A DNA stretch of 64,000 bases, taken from contig NZ_CP107048.1 in the NCBI RefSeq assembly GCF_025736935.1, positions 2,245,501 to 2,309,500 of the forward strand, in the 5' to 3' direction. Under the pieces are notes generated by a model. That model did no database searches, had not been told where the DNA came from, and saw only the letters and a program-made list of their open reading frames with translations. A program made the translations under genes and the position numbers. Every line of letters begins with the position of its first letter. The stretch's first letter is position 1. Origin of the DNA: Qipengyuania sp. SS22 (GTDB lineage: Bacteria > Pseudomonadota > Alphaproteobacteria > Sphingomonadales > Sphingomonadaceae). Shown here piece after piece: positions 45,129-53,727 of the stretch.

Positions 45129-45703
45129 GCGCCGCGCACCTTCTGCCACAATTGCGCGAGACCCAGGCCGATCGCCCAGACAGGCAGCACCCACCACGCC
45201 CAGATATGCGGGACGAGTTCGAACATCTCGAGGAAGCCCCAGAAGATACCGATGGCCAGCACGATACCAAGCGCGACCAACGCCGCCATGATCGTGCGGT
45301 GGCGCAGATACTCGTCCTGTTCCTCGGCGAGGTAGCGCCCCATCGCCCAGATGATGCCGAAGGTCGGGAGCGTCGGTAGGAGCGAGATGGCGAAGACCGC
45401 CGGATCGGACAGCTCGTAGCGGTTCCACAGCGTGATCGCGATGCCGAGGCCGAGGACATAGCCGAAGCTGCTGAACACGATTCGCCGGTTGTACGCAGCC
45501 ATCGCTTGGCTGGTGCAGCCATCCGCCCCGCGCCGCGCCAGCGGGAAGAGCAGGAAGGTCGCCGCAGCCAGCAGGATGAAGCCGACGGGCGATGCGATCG
45601 CCCCGCTCAGTTTCAGTGCCGCGATGACGGCGATGCTGAGGAAGTAGAGCGTGACCCAGCGTCCCGGCGACTTGAGCAGCCAAAGCCTGCCGGTGCCGCT
45701 CAT
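45125..45703 (-). CDS. Four-to-six-span membrane protein of XRE-linked operon
   Basis: 192 residues from the ATG at 45703; longer frames overlap the neighbouring gene. Hydrophobic segments at about 16-36 (WVTLYFLSIAVIAALKL), 40-56 (PVGFILLAAATFLLF), 77-95 (FSSFGYVLGLGIAITLW), 102-120 (DPAVFAISLLPTLPTFGII), 138-158 (TIMAALVALGIVLAIGIF) and 165-184. No catalytic motif is seen. It lies between a 59-residue membrane protein and an XRE regulator, each joined by a 4-nt ATGA overlap. The regulator-linked arrangement is common, but the function of the membrane protein is unknown. Confidence 0.8.
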   Translation of the reverse strand: MSGTGRLWLLKSPGRWVTLYFLSIAVIAALKLSGAIASPVGFILLAAATFLLFPLARRGADGCTSQAMAAYNRRIVFSSFGYVLGLGIAITLWNRYELSDPAVFAISLLPTLPTFGIIWAMGRYLAEEQDEYLRHRTIMAALVALGIVLAIGIFWGFLEMFELVPHIWAWWVLPVWAIGLGLAQLWQKVRGA

Positions 45704-45879
45704 GCGCGGACATTCGTGCTGCAACCGCACGAGCCGGTGCGCGCGATATGGATGGCCGCGAGGGCCGGGAAGAGAATCACGCTGAACTGCGCAAATTCTT
45801 CTGGGACGATGTCGAAGACTGCGAGCACCGCAATCGCGATGATTGCGCCGGCGAACAGGAGGGGGGTTTTGGGTGGCAT
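45700..45879 (-). CDS. Small 59-residue membrane protein, first gene of XRE operon
   Basis: 59 residues from the ATG at 45879, chosen because GAAAGGAC lies about 8 nt upstream; an earlier start codon at 45918 lacks this. Two hydrophobic segments (LLFAGAIIAIAVLAVFDI and FAQFSVILFPALAAIHI) and a C-terminal SCGCST motif with two Cys. No family recognised. Its stop overlaps the ATG of the next membrane protein (ATGA). The two proteins may form a complex; the Cys pair is suggestive of metal or disulfide chemistry, which is inference. Confidence 0.7.
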   Translation of the reverse strand: MPPKTPLLFAGAIIAIAVLAVFDIVPEEFAQFSVILFPALAAIHIARTGSCGCSTNVRA

Positions 45880-45894
45880 GGCAATGGTCCTTTC

Positions 45895-45979
45895 CGTAAT
45901 GTAAAGCGTGTTTGTCACCAGCGAGACGTAATGTCAAGCCTGCTTTCCAAACAGTCGTGCGTGCATGTCGCTTTGGAAA
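45895..45979. promoter_or_regulatory. Repeat-rich divergent promoter region (XRE operon / PhoD-like gene)
   Basis: Two near-identical 16-mers, CGTAATGTAAAGCGTG (45895-45910) and CGTAATGTCAAGCCTG (45927-45942), differ at two positions and start 32 nt apart, about three helical turns. Beyond them TTTCCAAA (45944-45951) and TTTGGAAA (45972-45979) form an inverted pair. Their position between two divergent genes fits operators of the XRE regulator, but the assignment is inferred. Confidence 0.5.
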
Positions 45980-46038
45980 ATGGCTTGTCACCACACCGTC
46001 ATCGGGCGCAGGCAGGGCGCCGGAAGAGGAGAATTCGA

Positions 46039-47700
46039 ATGTTCGCGACCGAACCGCCTGCCGCTGCCCCGTTATCCGCACTCGACCGTCGCTCGCTGCT
46101 CAAGGGAGGCGTCCTCGGGTTGGGGGTGGCCGGCGCTCCCCTCGCCGCGCAGTCGGGGGGCAAGGGGTTCAGCCACGGCGTCGCCAGCGGCGAACCGGCG
46201 GCCGAGCGCGTGCTACTCTGGACCCGTTTCGTGGGTGCGCAAGACACGGCGCTGGAATTCGAGGTCAGCGAATCGATCGATTTCGCGCGTCCCGCTGGCG
46301 GTGGCTCGGTCATGGCTAGCGCGGATCACGACTGGTGCTGCAAGGCCTGGGCCGAAGGGCTCGAGCCGGGGCGCTGGTATTATTATCGCTTCACCGCGCC
46401 CGACGGATCGCACTCGGACGTCGGCCGCACGAAGACGCTGCCCGTCGGTGCGACCGACAAGTTCCGCATGGCGGTGTTCTCCTGTTCGAACATGGGTTTC
46501 GGCTGGTTCAACGCCTATGCGCATGCCGCCGCCGTTGGCAATTTCGACTGCGCGCTGCACCTTGGCGACTATTTCTACGAATACGGCCCCGGCACCTATC
46601 CCTTGAACGAAGAGGCGCAATCGGGCCGTGTGCTGTTCCCCGCACGCGAGATCGTCAGCTTGGCCGATTACCGCATGCGTTATGCGACCTATCGCCGCGA
46701 TCCGGACCTGCGCCGGCTCCACCAGCTGTTCCCGATGATCGCCGGCTGGGACGATCACGAAAGCGCGAATGATTCATGGCAGGGCGGGGCACAGAACCAC
46801 CAGAGCGATACCGAAGGCGAGTGGTCGGTGCGCAAGGCCGCTGCGGCCAAGGCCTACCGCGAATGGATGCCGGTGTCGGATGAACCCTGGGCCGCGTATG
46901 AGGTGGGCGACCTCGCAACTCTTTTCCGGCTCGAGACGCGGCTGACCGCCCGCGCCGAGCAGTTTTCTTACGGCGACATCCTGTCGGGCAAAACGACCCC
47001 TGAGGATGCTATGGCCGCGCTCGTCGCCTTCCGTGAGGGTGACTACCGCGATGGCAGGCGCCAATTGCTCGGAATGAAGCAGCAGGCCTGGCTGACCGAT
47101 GGCCTCAAACGGTCGGCATCCGCGGGTAAGCGGTGGCAGGTGCTGGTGCAACAGGTGCTGATGGGCAATCTGGCCACCGCGCCGCGGCTAACTGAAGGGC
47201 TGCCGGCAGACCTGCCCGCCTATATCCGCCAGCGCATCCTGGCCGGGGCGATGGCCGGCCGCGCCGAATTGCCGCTCAATATGGATGCGTGGGACGGATA
47301 TCCCGCCGCGCGCGAACGGGTGTTCCGGGCCGCCCTCGACGCCAATGCGAATTTGATCAGCCTGGCGGGCGACACGCATAATGCCTGGGCTTTCGATCTC
47401 GATCATGCGGGCGAGAAGGTCGGGGTCGAATTCGGGGTGCAGGGCGTCACTTCCCCCGGACTCGAAAGCTACGCCTCTTACCTCCCGGTCGATGTCCTCG
47501 AACGCGAGACGGTTGCGCACAATCGCCAGCTCAAGTGGATGGACGGATCGCGCCGCGGATACATGGCGGTGGAGCTCACGCCGGCCAGCGCATCGAGCGA
47601 GTTCCGCTTCGTTTCCAGCGTGCGCGAGAAGGGAGCCGGGGTGAACGATACCCGCCGCGTTTCGACGCAAACGGGCAGCCGCGCGCTCGATATGGGTTGA
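46039..47700 (+). CDS. PhoD-like alkaline phosphatase/phosphodiesterase, Tat-exported
   Basis: 553 residues from the ATG at 46039 (preceded by AGAGGAGA). The N-terminus carries a twin-arginine signal, LDRRSLLKGGVLGLGVAGAP. The PhoD N-terminal domain (FSHGVASGEPAAERVLLWTR) is followed by the metallophosphatase domain: HLGDYFYEYG, DYRMRYATYRRDPDLRRLHQ, GWDDHESANDSW and LAGDTHNAWAFDL, which supply the metal ligands. PhoD enzymes use Ca2+ and Fe3+ and release phosphate from phosphodiesters or teichoic-acid-like polymers in the periplasm. Monocistronic. No Pho box was identified by eye. Confidence 0.93.
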   Translation: MFATEPPAAAPLSALDRRSLLKGGVLGLGVAGAPLAAQSGGKGFSHGVASGEPAAERVLLWTRFVGAQDTALEFEVSESIDFARPAGGGSVMASADHDWCCKAWAEGLEPGRWYYYRFTAPDGSHSDVGRTKTLPVGATDKFRMAVFSCSNMGFGWFNAYAHAAAVGNFDCALHLGDYFYEYGPGTYPLNEEAQSGRVLFPAREIVSLADYRMRYATYRRDPDLRRLHQLFPMIAGWDDHESANDSWQGGAQNHQSDTEGEWSVRKAAAAKAYREWMPVSDEPWAAYEVGDLATLFRLETRLTARAEQFSYGDILSGKTTPEDAMAALVAFREGDYRDGRRQLLGMKQQAWLTDGLKRSASAGKRWQVLVQQVLMGNLATAPRLTEGLPADLPAYIRQRILAGAMAGRAELPLNMDAWDGYPAARERVFRAALDANANLISLAGDTHNAWAFDLDHAGEKVGVEFGVQGVTSPGLESYASYLPVDVLERETVAHNRQLKWMDGSRRGYMAVELTPASASSEFRFVSSVREKGAGVNDTRRVSTQTGSRALDMG

Positions 47701-47732
47701 GAAACCGGCGGCCTGCACCTAATGTACAGGCC

Positions 47733-47804
47733 ATGCCCAACGTGTGTATCACCGCGACGACTACCACCACCCCGGGTGACCGGGGGCGGTTGGTCGCGGT
47801 CTGA
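47733..47804 (+). CDS. Threonine-rich leader peptide of thrS (attenuator)
   Basis: A 23-codon open frame, MPNVCITATTTTTPGDRGRL then VAV and stop, preceded by ACAGG. Six of residues 7-13 are Thr, encoded by ACC, ACG, ACT, ACC, ACC and ACC. It lies 130 nt before the thrS ATG and is followed by a terminator-like hairpin. This is the layout of amino-acid-specific attenuation: low charged tRNA-Thr would stall ribosomes on the Thr run and change downstream folding, raising thrS expression. The frame and hairpin are visible; the regulation is inferred. Confidence 0.8.
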   Translation: MPNVCITATTTTTPGDRGRLVAV

Positions 47805-47815
47805 TCCGCGCCGCC

Positions 47816-47835
47816 GCCGCCCGGTTTCGGGCGGC
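47816..47835 (+). promoter_or_regulatory. Attenuator hairpin of the thrS leader
   Basis: GCCGCCCG and CGGGCGGC pair over 8 bp around a 4-nt loop (GTTT), 11 nt after the leader peptide stop codon. A GGGGGCGG run at 47782-47789 could pair with the 5' arm instead, which would make the alternative (antiterminator) fold, and CCCCGG/CCGGGG at 47770-47786 forms an earlier hairpin over the Thr codons. The T-tract after the hairpin is weak (GTTTCC), so termination strength is uncertain. Confidence 0.6.
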
Positions 47836-47933
47836 ATGGCGTTTCCTCCCGAATCCGGATTTTGCGCAAACGCCGCTTCAAGCGCGCGCGCCCATGTGCC
47901 ATGGGCGCCGCAACCAAACGGACGACGAATGAC

Positions 47934-49973
47934 ATGACGGAACTGCTCAAGATCAGCCTGCCCGACGGTTCGGTGCGCGAAATGGAAGAAGGCGCGACGC
48001 CCGCAGATGTCGCGGCGGCGATCGGCCCGGGGCTTGCCAAAGCCGCCATCGCCGCGCGTGTCGACGGTGAATTGCGCGACATCAACCGCCCCTTCGAGGG
48101 CGATGCCGAACTCGCACTGGTAACCGCGCGCGACGAAGCGGACGCGCTCGAACTGGCGCGCCACGACTATGCACATGTGCTGGCCGAGGCGGTGCAGGCG
48201 CTGTGGCCGGGTACGCAGATCACCTTCGGCCCGGCGACCGATGACGGGTTCTATTACGATGTGAAAGCGCCCGCCACGCGCGATCCGTTCAGCATGGACG
48301 ATCTCCCCGCGATCGAAGAAGAGATGCGGCGCATCATCAAGGCCGACAAGCCGCTCCGCCGCGAGGTCTGGAGCCGCCAGCAGCTGATCGAGAAATGGGA
48401 GGCCGATGGCGAGGCCTTCAAGGCCGAATGGGCGCGCGAACTGCCCGAGGACGAGGAACTGACCGTCTATTGGTCGGGCGTGCCGGGCAGCGACGGCGCC
48501 TGGCTCGACATGTGCCGCGGCCCGCATCTTGCCAGCACCGGCAAGCTCGATCCCGCCGCCTTCAAGCTTACGCGGGTTGCCGGGGCCTATTGGCGCGGTG
48601 ACCAGCGCAACCCGCAATTGACGCGCATCTATGGTACCGGCTGGCTCAACAAGAAGCAGCTCAACGCGCATCTGATGCGGCTGGAAGAAGCCGCCAAGCG
48701 CGATCATCGCAAGCTCGGCCGCGAGATGGACCTGTTTCACCTGCAGGAAGAAGCGCAGGGCTCGGTCTTCTGGCACCCCAACGGCTATCGCATCTGGCGC
48801 GAGCTCGAAGCCTATATGCGCCGCAAGATGGACCGCGCGGGCTATCGCGAGATCAAGACGCCGCAGTTGATGGACGTGCGTCAGTGGGAGCAATCGGGCC
48901 ATTGGGGCAAATATGCCGAGAACATGTTCGCCGTGCCCGATATCGTCCCCGAGGTCGAAGGACTGGGCGACGACAATGACGGCAAGGGTGCCAATCCGCA
49001 TGTCGCCCCCGATGCCGACTGGATGGCGATCAAGCCGATGAATTGCCCGGCGCATGTGCTGGTCTTCAAGCAGGGCATCACCTCCTATCGCGACCTGCCG
49101 ATCCGGCTGGGCGAGATGGGGTGCTGCCACCGCAACGAACCGCATGGCGCGCTGCACGGCATCATGCGCGTGCGCCAATTCACGCAGGACGATGCGCATA
49201 TCTTCTGCACCGAAGACCAGGTCATCGACGAGGTCCGTGCCTTCTGCACGCTGGTCCACGAGGTCTATTCGGACTTCGGCTTCAACTATCAGGTCAAGCT
49301 CGCGCTACGTCCCGAAAAGCGCTTCGGCAGCGACGCGATGTGGGACCAGGCCGAGCAGGAATTGCGCGAGGCCGTGGCCGAAGCGGGCATGGCGAATGAG
49401 GACTACGGCTGGGAAGAACTGCCCGGCGAAGGCGCTTTCTATGCGCCCAAGCTCGAATGGCATTTGACCGACGCGATCGGGCGTACCTGGCAAGTGGGCA
49501 CGATCCAGGGCGACCGCGTGCTGCCCGAACGTCTCGATGCGACCTACATCGGCGAGGACGGCGAAAAGCATCGCCCGGTCATGCTGCACCGCGCGATCTT
49601 CGGCACGTTTGAGCGCTTCATCGGCGTGCTGATTGAACACTTCGCCGGGCGGCTGCCCGTTTGGATTGCGCCGGTTCAGGCGGTGGTCGCGACGATCGTC
49701 TCCGATGCCGACGACTACGCCAGCGAAGCGGTTGCGAAGCTGAAAGCTGCGGGCATCCGCGTCGAGAGCGACCTGCGCAACGAGAAGATCAACTACAAGG
49801 TGCGCGAACACAGCCATGCCAAGGTTCCCCACCTGCTGGTGGTCGGCAATCGCGAGGCCGAAGAGGGCACCGTCGCGGTGCGCACTTTGGGCGAGAAGGA
49901 GCAGCGCGTCATGCCGCTCGACGAGGCGATCGCGATGCTGCGTAGCGAAGCCACTCCGCCCGACCTGCGCTAG
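47934..49973 (+). CDS. thrS: Threonyl-tRNA synthetase
   Basis: 679 residues from the ATG at 47934 ([20 protein letters not shown]). TGS domain about 3-63; editing domain with the HDYAH pair (H77, H81) and later ligands near LDMCRGPHL; class II catalytic core with [17 protein letters not shown] (motif 1 region), [11 protein letters not shown] (zinc Cys), [21 protein letters not shown] (motif 2, split as [11 protein letters not shown] and [13 protein letters not shown]), and motif 3 [19 protein letters not shown]-terminal anticodon-binding domain about 575-670. Charges tRNA-Thr. Its upstream region carries a leader peptide and attenuator (47733-47835). Cytosolic, essential. Confidence 0.98.
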   Translation: MTELLKISLPDGSVREMEEGATPADVAAAIGPGLAKAAIAARVDGELRDINRPFEGDAELALVTARDEADALELARHDYAHVLAEAVQALWPGTQITFGPATDDGFYYDVKAPATRDPFSMDDLPAIEEEMRRIIKADKPLRREVWSRQQLIEKWEADGEAFKAEWARELPEDEELTVYWSGVPGSDGAWLDMCRGPHLASTGKLDPAAFKLTRVAGAYWRGDQRNPQLTRIYGTGWLNKKQLNAHLMRLEEAAKRDHRKLGREMDLFHLQEEAQGSVFWHPNGYRIWRELEAYMRRKMDRAGYREIKTPQLMDVRQWEQSGHWGKYAENMFAVPDIVPEVEGLGDDNDGKGANPHVAPDADWMAIKPMNCPAHVLVFKQGITSYRDLPIRLGEMGCCHRNEPHGALHGIMRVRQFTQDDAHIFCTEDQVIDEVRAFCTLVHEVYSDFGFNYQVKLALRPEKRFGSDAMWDQAEQELREAVAEAGMANEDYGWEELPGEGAFYAPKLEWHLTDAIGRTWQVGTIQGDRVLPERLDATYIGEDGEKHRPVMLHRAIFGTFERFIGVLIEHFAGRLPVWIAPVQAVVATIVSDADDYASEAVAKLKAAGIRVESDLRNEKINYKVREHSHAKVPHLLVVGNREAEEGTVAVRTLGEKEQRVMPLDEAIAMLRSEATPPDLR

Positions 49974-49987
49974 AAGGACTGCACGCG

Positions 49988-50731
49988 ATGGACCTGCTGG
50001 CGGCCTATGCGCCGTGGCAATTGGCGGCGGCGCTGGCGGCGGCCTTCGGCTCGGCCTTCGTGCGCGGTCTGACCGGTTTCGGCATGGCGATCCTGCTGGT
50101 GCCGATCCTCGCGCTGGCATTGCCGCCGGTGGAGTCGGTGCTGCTGGCCAATTTCCTCTCGCTCTTTATCGGACTGAGCGAGGTCCGCCGGCTGGTGCGC
50201 GGGGCCGAACGGTCGGCGTGGCGCATATCCATTCTCGTGGTTCTGGTCACCCCGCTTGGCCTGCTGGCGCTGGCCGCGACCAGCGATGACCTCGCGCGCT
50301 TCCTGATCGCGATGATCGCGTTGTCCGCGTTCTTCGCTATCCTCCTGCCGCGCCGCGCGGGCGCCGAACCGGGGCATCTGGCCACCGGCGGGGTCGGCGT
50401 GCTGAGCGGATTGATGACGGGCTATGCCGGGATGCCCGGCCCTCCGGTCGTGCCCTATTATGTCGGCCGGGCGATCCCGCGCGAGACGGCCAAGGCCTCG
50501 ATGATGCTGATCTTCACCATCGCGGCAGGCGCGGGTCTGGTTTCGGGAGCGGCGCTGGGGATCCTCGCCTGGCGCTTGCCTTTGCTGGCAGCGCTGCTGT
50601 TCCCCGCCGTGCTGTTGGGTAATTGGCTGGGCGACCGCGCCGCCGGACAGATCGGCGACGCACTATGGCGCGCGGTCGTCGGGGCAATTCTGAGCGGGGC
50701 GGCGCTCGCGACGCTGCTGCGGCTGCTCTAG
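49988..50731 (+). CDS. TauE/SafE family sulfite exporter-like membrane protein
   Basis: 247 residues with about eight hydrophobic segments. The family repeat is seen twice: FGSAFVRGLTGFGMAILLVPILAL (about 20-40, G-F-G near LTGFGMA) and GVGVLSGLMTGYAGMPGPPVVPYY (~130-150). Members move small organic or sulfur-containing anions across the inner membrane; the substrate is not known here. It starts 14 nt after thrS and may be cotranscribed with it, although a functional link is not evident. Confidence 0.87.
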   Translation: MDLLAAYAPWQLAAALAAAFGSAFVRGLTGFGMAILLVPILALALPPVESVLLANFLSLFIGLSEVRRLVRGAERSAWRISILVVLVTPLGLLALAATSDDLARFLIAMIALSAFFAILLPRRAGAEPGHLATGGVGVLSGLMTGYAGMPGPPVVPYYVGRAIPRETAKASMMLIFTIAAGAGLVSGAALGILAWRLPLLAALLFPAVLLGNWLGDRAAGQIGDALWRAVVGAILSGAALATLLRLL

Positions 50732-50735
50732 GCGA

Positions 50736-50873
50736 TCAGAACGGCAGTACCGGTCCGGCGAGGACCAGCGCGAGGCCGCAGCCACCCACAATCAGCGCGC
50801 GCGCAACATCGACCACCGACTGGGCGGGGGCTTGCGTGCGGGCGAGAGCGGTAGGCTTGACCATGACCGCCAT
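50736..50873 (-). CDS. Possible small single-span membrane protein (42-45 residues)
   Basis: An open frame with ATG at 50873 or 50864. The product has a basic, polar start (MVKPTALARTQAPAQS) and a hydrophobic stretch (ALIVGGCGLALVLAGPVL), a layout typical of small membrane proteins. No convincing Shine-Dalgarno precedes either ATG, and no family is recognised. Convergent with the exporter gene, ending 4 nt from its stop codon. Could also be chance coding in high-GC DNA. Confidence 0.35.
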   Translation of the reverse strand: MAVMVKPTALARTQAPAQSVVDVARALIVGGCGLALVLAGPVLPF

Positions 50874-50899
50874 TCTCGGGTGCAATAGCTAATGAAAGG

Positions 50900-51892
50900 T
50901 TAAGGGCGCCATCCGGCTGCGGGCATTTGCTGGCTGGCGCAATGGAATCCCCCCCCGCCGGCCAGCACTGCATCGCCCGGCAGGCCGATCGTCGCGCGGT
51001 TGGGGAACAGCGCGGCCACCGCTGCCACGCCGTCCGCGTCATGCGAGCTGCCGAAGGTCGGCACGACGACGAGATGGCTGGCGATCGCGAAATTGGCGTA
51101 GCTCGCGGGTTCGATATGGTCGCCGCTGGTCACCAGCCCGGGCGAGGGAATGTCCCTGACCGCCACGCCTGAATCCTCGGCGCGCGCCTTGGCATCGGCG
51201 TAGATCGCGGCATTGGGATCGTCCTTGCCGGTGGCGCGTGGCAAACACAGCGTATTGGGCGCCACGAAGCGCGCGAGATTGTCGACATGGCCATCGGTGT
51301 GGTCGTTGACCAGCCCGTCGCCCAGCCACAACACGCGGGAAAAGCCCAGGTCGCGCTTCAGGCGTTCTTCGATGTCGCCCCGCGACAGTTGCGGATTGCG
51401 GTTGGGGTTGAGCAGGCACTGTTCAGTCGTGATCACCAGTCCGGTGCCGTCTCCGTCGATCGCACCGCCTTCGAGGATCCAGTTGCCGGTTTCGAGCGGC
51501 AGCCCCGCATCCTCGGCCAGTTCGGCGCCGACCGTCTGGTCGCCGTCCATCAGATACTTGCCGCCCCAGCCGTTGAAACCGAAGCGCCGCGCGGCGCGGT
51601 TGCCCGCGCCGTCGCACAGCACCAGCGGACCCGTGTCGCGCAGCCAGACATCGCCGTAGCTGCGCCGTTCGAGCGTGACCGCGCCCGACACCAACTGCCG
51701 CGCGCGCGTCTCGTTGGCGGCATCGCGGACCAGCAGGCGCACTTCCTGCCCGCTCTCCGCTACGGCGTTGGCGAAAGCCGCGATCTGCTCCTGCGCGCGC
51801 GGGAGTACTGCGGGCCATTCATCCGCGTCATGCGGGAAACCGATCCACAGCCAGTCCTGCGGCGCCCATTCGGGCGGCATGCGGAAGGTCAT
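50900..51892 (-). CDS. aguA: Agmatine deiminase
   Basis: 330 residues. Converts agmatine to N-carbamoylputrescine in the arginine-decarboxylase route to putrescine. Porphyromonas-type peptidyl-arginine deiminase (PPAD/GME) fold: PPEWAPQDWLWIGFPHDADEW at the start (split in the signature EWAPQDWLWIGFPH), RDTGPL, FNGWGGKY, ILEGGAIDGDGTG, the central WLGDGLVNDHTDGHVDNLARF (catalytic His in DHTDGHVDN), and the C-terminal catalytic Cys in GGGGFHCASQQ. The usual C-terminus has GG(G)N(I/F)HC; the Gly run here is preceded by DAVLAGGG. Cytosolic. It lies 26 nt after the M28 gene's stop... on the same strand upstream in coordinates; cotranscription is not certain. Confidence 0.88.
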   Translation of the reverse strand: MTFRMPPEWAPQDWLWIGFPHDADEWPAVLPRAQEQIAAFANAVAESGQEVRLLVRDAANETRARQLVSGAVTLERRSYGDVWLRDTGPLVLCDGAGNRAARRFGFNGWGGKYLMDGDQTVGAELAEDAGLPLETGNWILEGGAIDGDGTGLVITTEQCLLNPNRNPQLSRGDIEERLKRDLGFSRVLWLGDGLVNDHTDGHVDNLARFVAPNTLCLPRATGKDDPNAAIYADAKARAEDSGVAVRDIPSPGLVTSGDHIEPASYANFAIASHLVVVPTFGSSHDADGVAAVAALFPNRATIGLPGDAVLAGGGGFHCASQQMPAAGWRP

Positions 51893-51917
51893 GGAGCGGT
51901 CCTTTTCGTGCCGGGTG

Positions 51918-53621
51918 TCAGACGGCGCAAGCCGCGCCTTCGCCGGCGCAATCCTCGTCGCGCGTGCCCTTGAACTCGTCGCCTTCGTTCCAGTTGGGCC
52001 AGCTGGTCGATTCGCCCAGCATGCGGCCGATCCGGTAGAACAGCGCGAGATCGCTCATCACGCCTGACCAGTCCCAGTTCGGATCGTATTCGTCCTTCGG
52101 GCCATGATAGCGGTTTTCGCGATAATCCGCTGCCACCGCCGCGCCCGCTTCGGTGCCTCCTTCGATCAGGTCTTCACCGCCATCGAGATACAGCATCGGC
52201 ACGCCGCGTTTGGCGAAGGCGAAATGGTCCGAACGGTAGTAATAGCCCGCTTCGGGGTTCGGATTGGGCGTGGTCACCCGGTCATCGTTCATCAGTGCCT
52301 TGTCGAGGAACAGGTCGAGCTGCGACTTGCCCGGGCCGACCACGGTCACGTCCTTCGCCGCACCCGCCATCAGGAAAGCGTCCATATTGATACCGCCGAC
52401 GGTCCGGTTGAGCGGGAACACCGGGTTGGCGGCATAATAGTCCGCGCCGAGCAGGCCCGATTCCTCGGCGGTGACTGCAAGGAAGACGAGGCTGCGCTTG
52501 GCGGGGCCTGCCTTGGCATGCGCTTCCGCCAGTGCGACCAGAGCCGCGGTGCCGGTGGCGTTGTCGACCGCGCCATTGCAGATATCGTCGCCATCGGGGG
52601 CGGGCGTGCACCGGCCGAGGTGATCCCAATGCGCGGTGTGCATGACGTATTCGTCCGCGCGCTCGCTCCCCGGCAGCATGCCGATCACGTTCTGCGAGGC
52701 AAAGGTACGGATATCGTTGCGGAAGCTGGTCGAGGCGGTGAGGCCCAGCGGAACGGCGGTGAAACCTTTCTCGCGCGCCGCAGCCGAGAGTTCGCCGAGG
52801 TCCTTGCCCGCCGCGCCGAAGATATTCTCTGCGACCGCTTTCTGCACCCAGCCGTTCAGCTGCGTCATTGGCGGCGGATTGTCGCCGCGCGAGGCATAGG
52901 CCTGCGGCCCCGACCAGCTGCTTTCCACCACGTTCCAGCCATAAGCGGCCGGCGCGGTGTCGTGGATAATGATCGCACCCGCCGCGCCCTGGCGGCCGGC
53001 TTCCTCGTATTTATAGGTCCAGCGCCCATAGAAGGTCATCGCCTTGCCGTTGAACGGGCCATCGAGCGTTTCCGCGCCGAAATCGGGATCATTGACGAGG
53101 ATGACCGCGGTCTTCCCCGTCATGTCGAGCCCGGCATAGTCGTTCCAGCCCTTCTCGGGGGCGTTGATGCCATAGCCGACGAAGACCAGTTCGCTGTCCT
53201 CCAGCGTGGTCTGGACATCCTCGCGATAGGTCACCCCGACCCAGTCGCTGGCATAATCCAGTTCCATCGCTTCGCCGTCGCCGCCAGCAATCGTCAGCGG
53301 CGCGTAATTCTTGCCGGTGATCTCAACCAGCGGGACGTCCTGTACCCAGCTGCCGTTATTGCCAGGTTCGAGGCCCGCCTGCTCGAATTCTTCGATCAGA
53401 TAGGCGACGGTCTTTTCCTCGCCCGGCGTGCCCGGCGCACGGCCTTCGAATTCGTCCGAGGACAGCCGCTCGGTAACGCGCTTCATAGTCTCTTCCGACA
53501 GCGTGCCGTCGGCGACATCGGGCAGGTCGAGCCCGGCATCGACGTCTGCATCGGGGTCCAGCCCCATGTCGCAGGCGGACAGCACCAGCGCCGCGCTCGC
53601 GGCAAGGATGAAGCGTTTCAT
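51918..53621 (-). CDS. M28 family metallopeptidase, lipoprotein
   Basis: 567 residues from the ATG at 53621. Lipoprotein signal LAASAALVLSAC with Cys about 17, then an Asp-rich linker. An inserted PA-type domain lies at about 130-290 (ELVFVGYGINAPEKGWNDYAGL in pieces, VILVNDPDFG, GAAGAIIIHD). The M28 zinc site is spread over MHTAHWDHLG (His, Asp), GAVDNATGTAAL (Asp), AVTAEESGLLGADYY (Glu-Glu), and later D and H in MDAFLM and YRSDHFAFAKRG. A periplasmic aminopeptidase or carboxypeptidase of this type would break down peptides. Transcribed towards aguA (25-nt gap) and divergent from glnE. Confidence 0.93.
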   Translation of the reverse strand: MKRFILAASAALVLSACDMGLDPDADVDAGLDLPDVADGTLSEETMKRVTERLSSDEFEGRAPGTPGEEKTVAYLIEEFEQAGLEPGNNGSWVQDVPLVEITGKNYAPLTIAGGDGEAMELDYASDWVGVTYREDVQTTLEDSELVFVGYGINAPEKGWNDYAGLDMTGKTAVILVNDPDFGAETLDGPFNGKAMTFYGRWTYKYEEAGRQGAAGAIIIHDTAPAAYGWNVVESSWSGPQAYASRGDNPPPMTQLNGWVQKAVAENIFGAAGKDLGELSAAAREKGFTAVPLGLTASTSFRNDIRTFASQNVIGMLPGSERADEYVMHTAHWDHLGRCTPAPDGDDICNGAVDNATGTAALVALAEAHAKAGPAKRSLVFLAVTAEESGLLGADYYAANPVFPLNRTVGGINMDAFLMAGAAKDVTVVGPGKSQLDLFLDKALMNDDRVTTPNPNPEAGYYYRSDHFAFAKRGVPMLYLDGGEDLIEGGTEAGAAVAADYRENRYHGPKDEYDPNWDWSGVMSDLALFYRIGRMLGESTSWPNWNEGDEFKGTRDEDCAGEGAACAV

Positions 53622-53727
53622 CGCGGAGGTTCCTCTTCTCACATCTCGCATTGCGCGTGCTTGTGTCAGCATGGCGGGACGAGGGCAAGCTTGCGCCGGT
53701 GTCCAGGCGGCGGCAGGGGTAGTCGCG

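Noticed and set aside
47478..49259. Minus-strand open frame opposite thrS
   Set aside because: Shadow; thrS on the plus strand is unequivocal.
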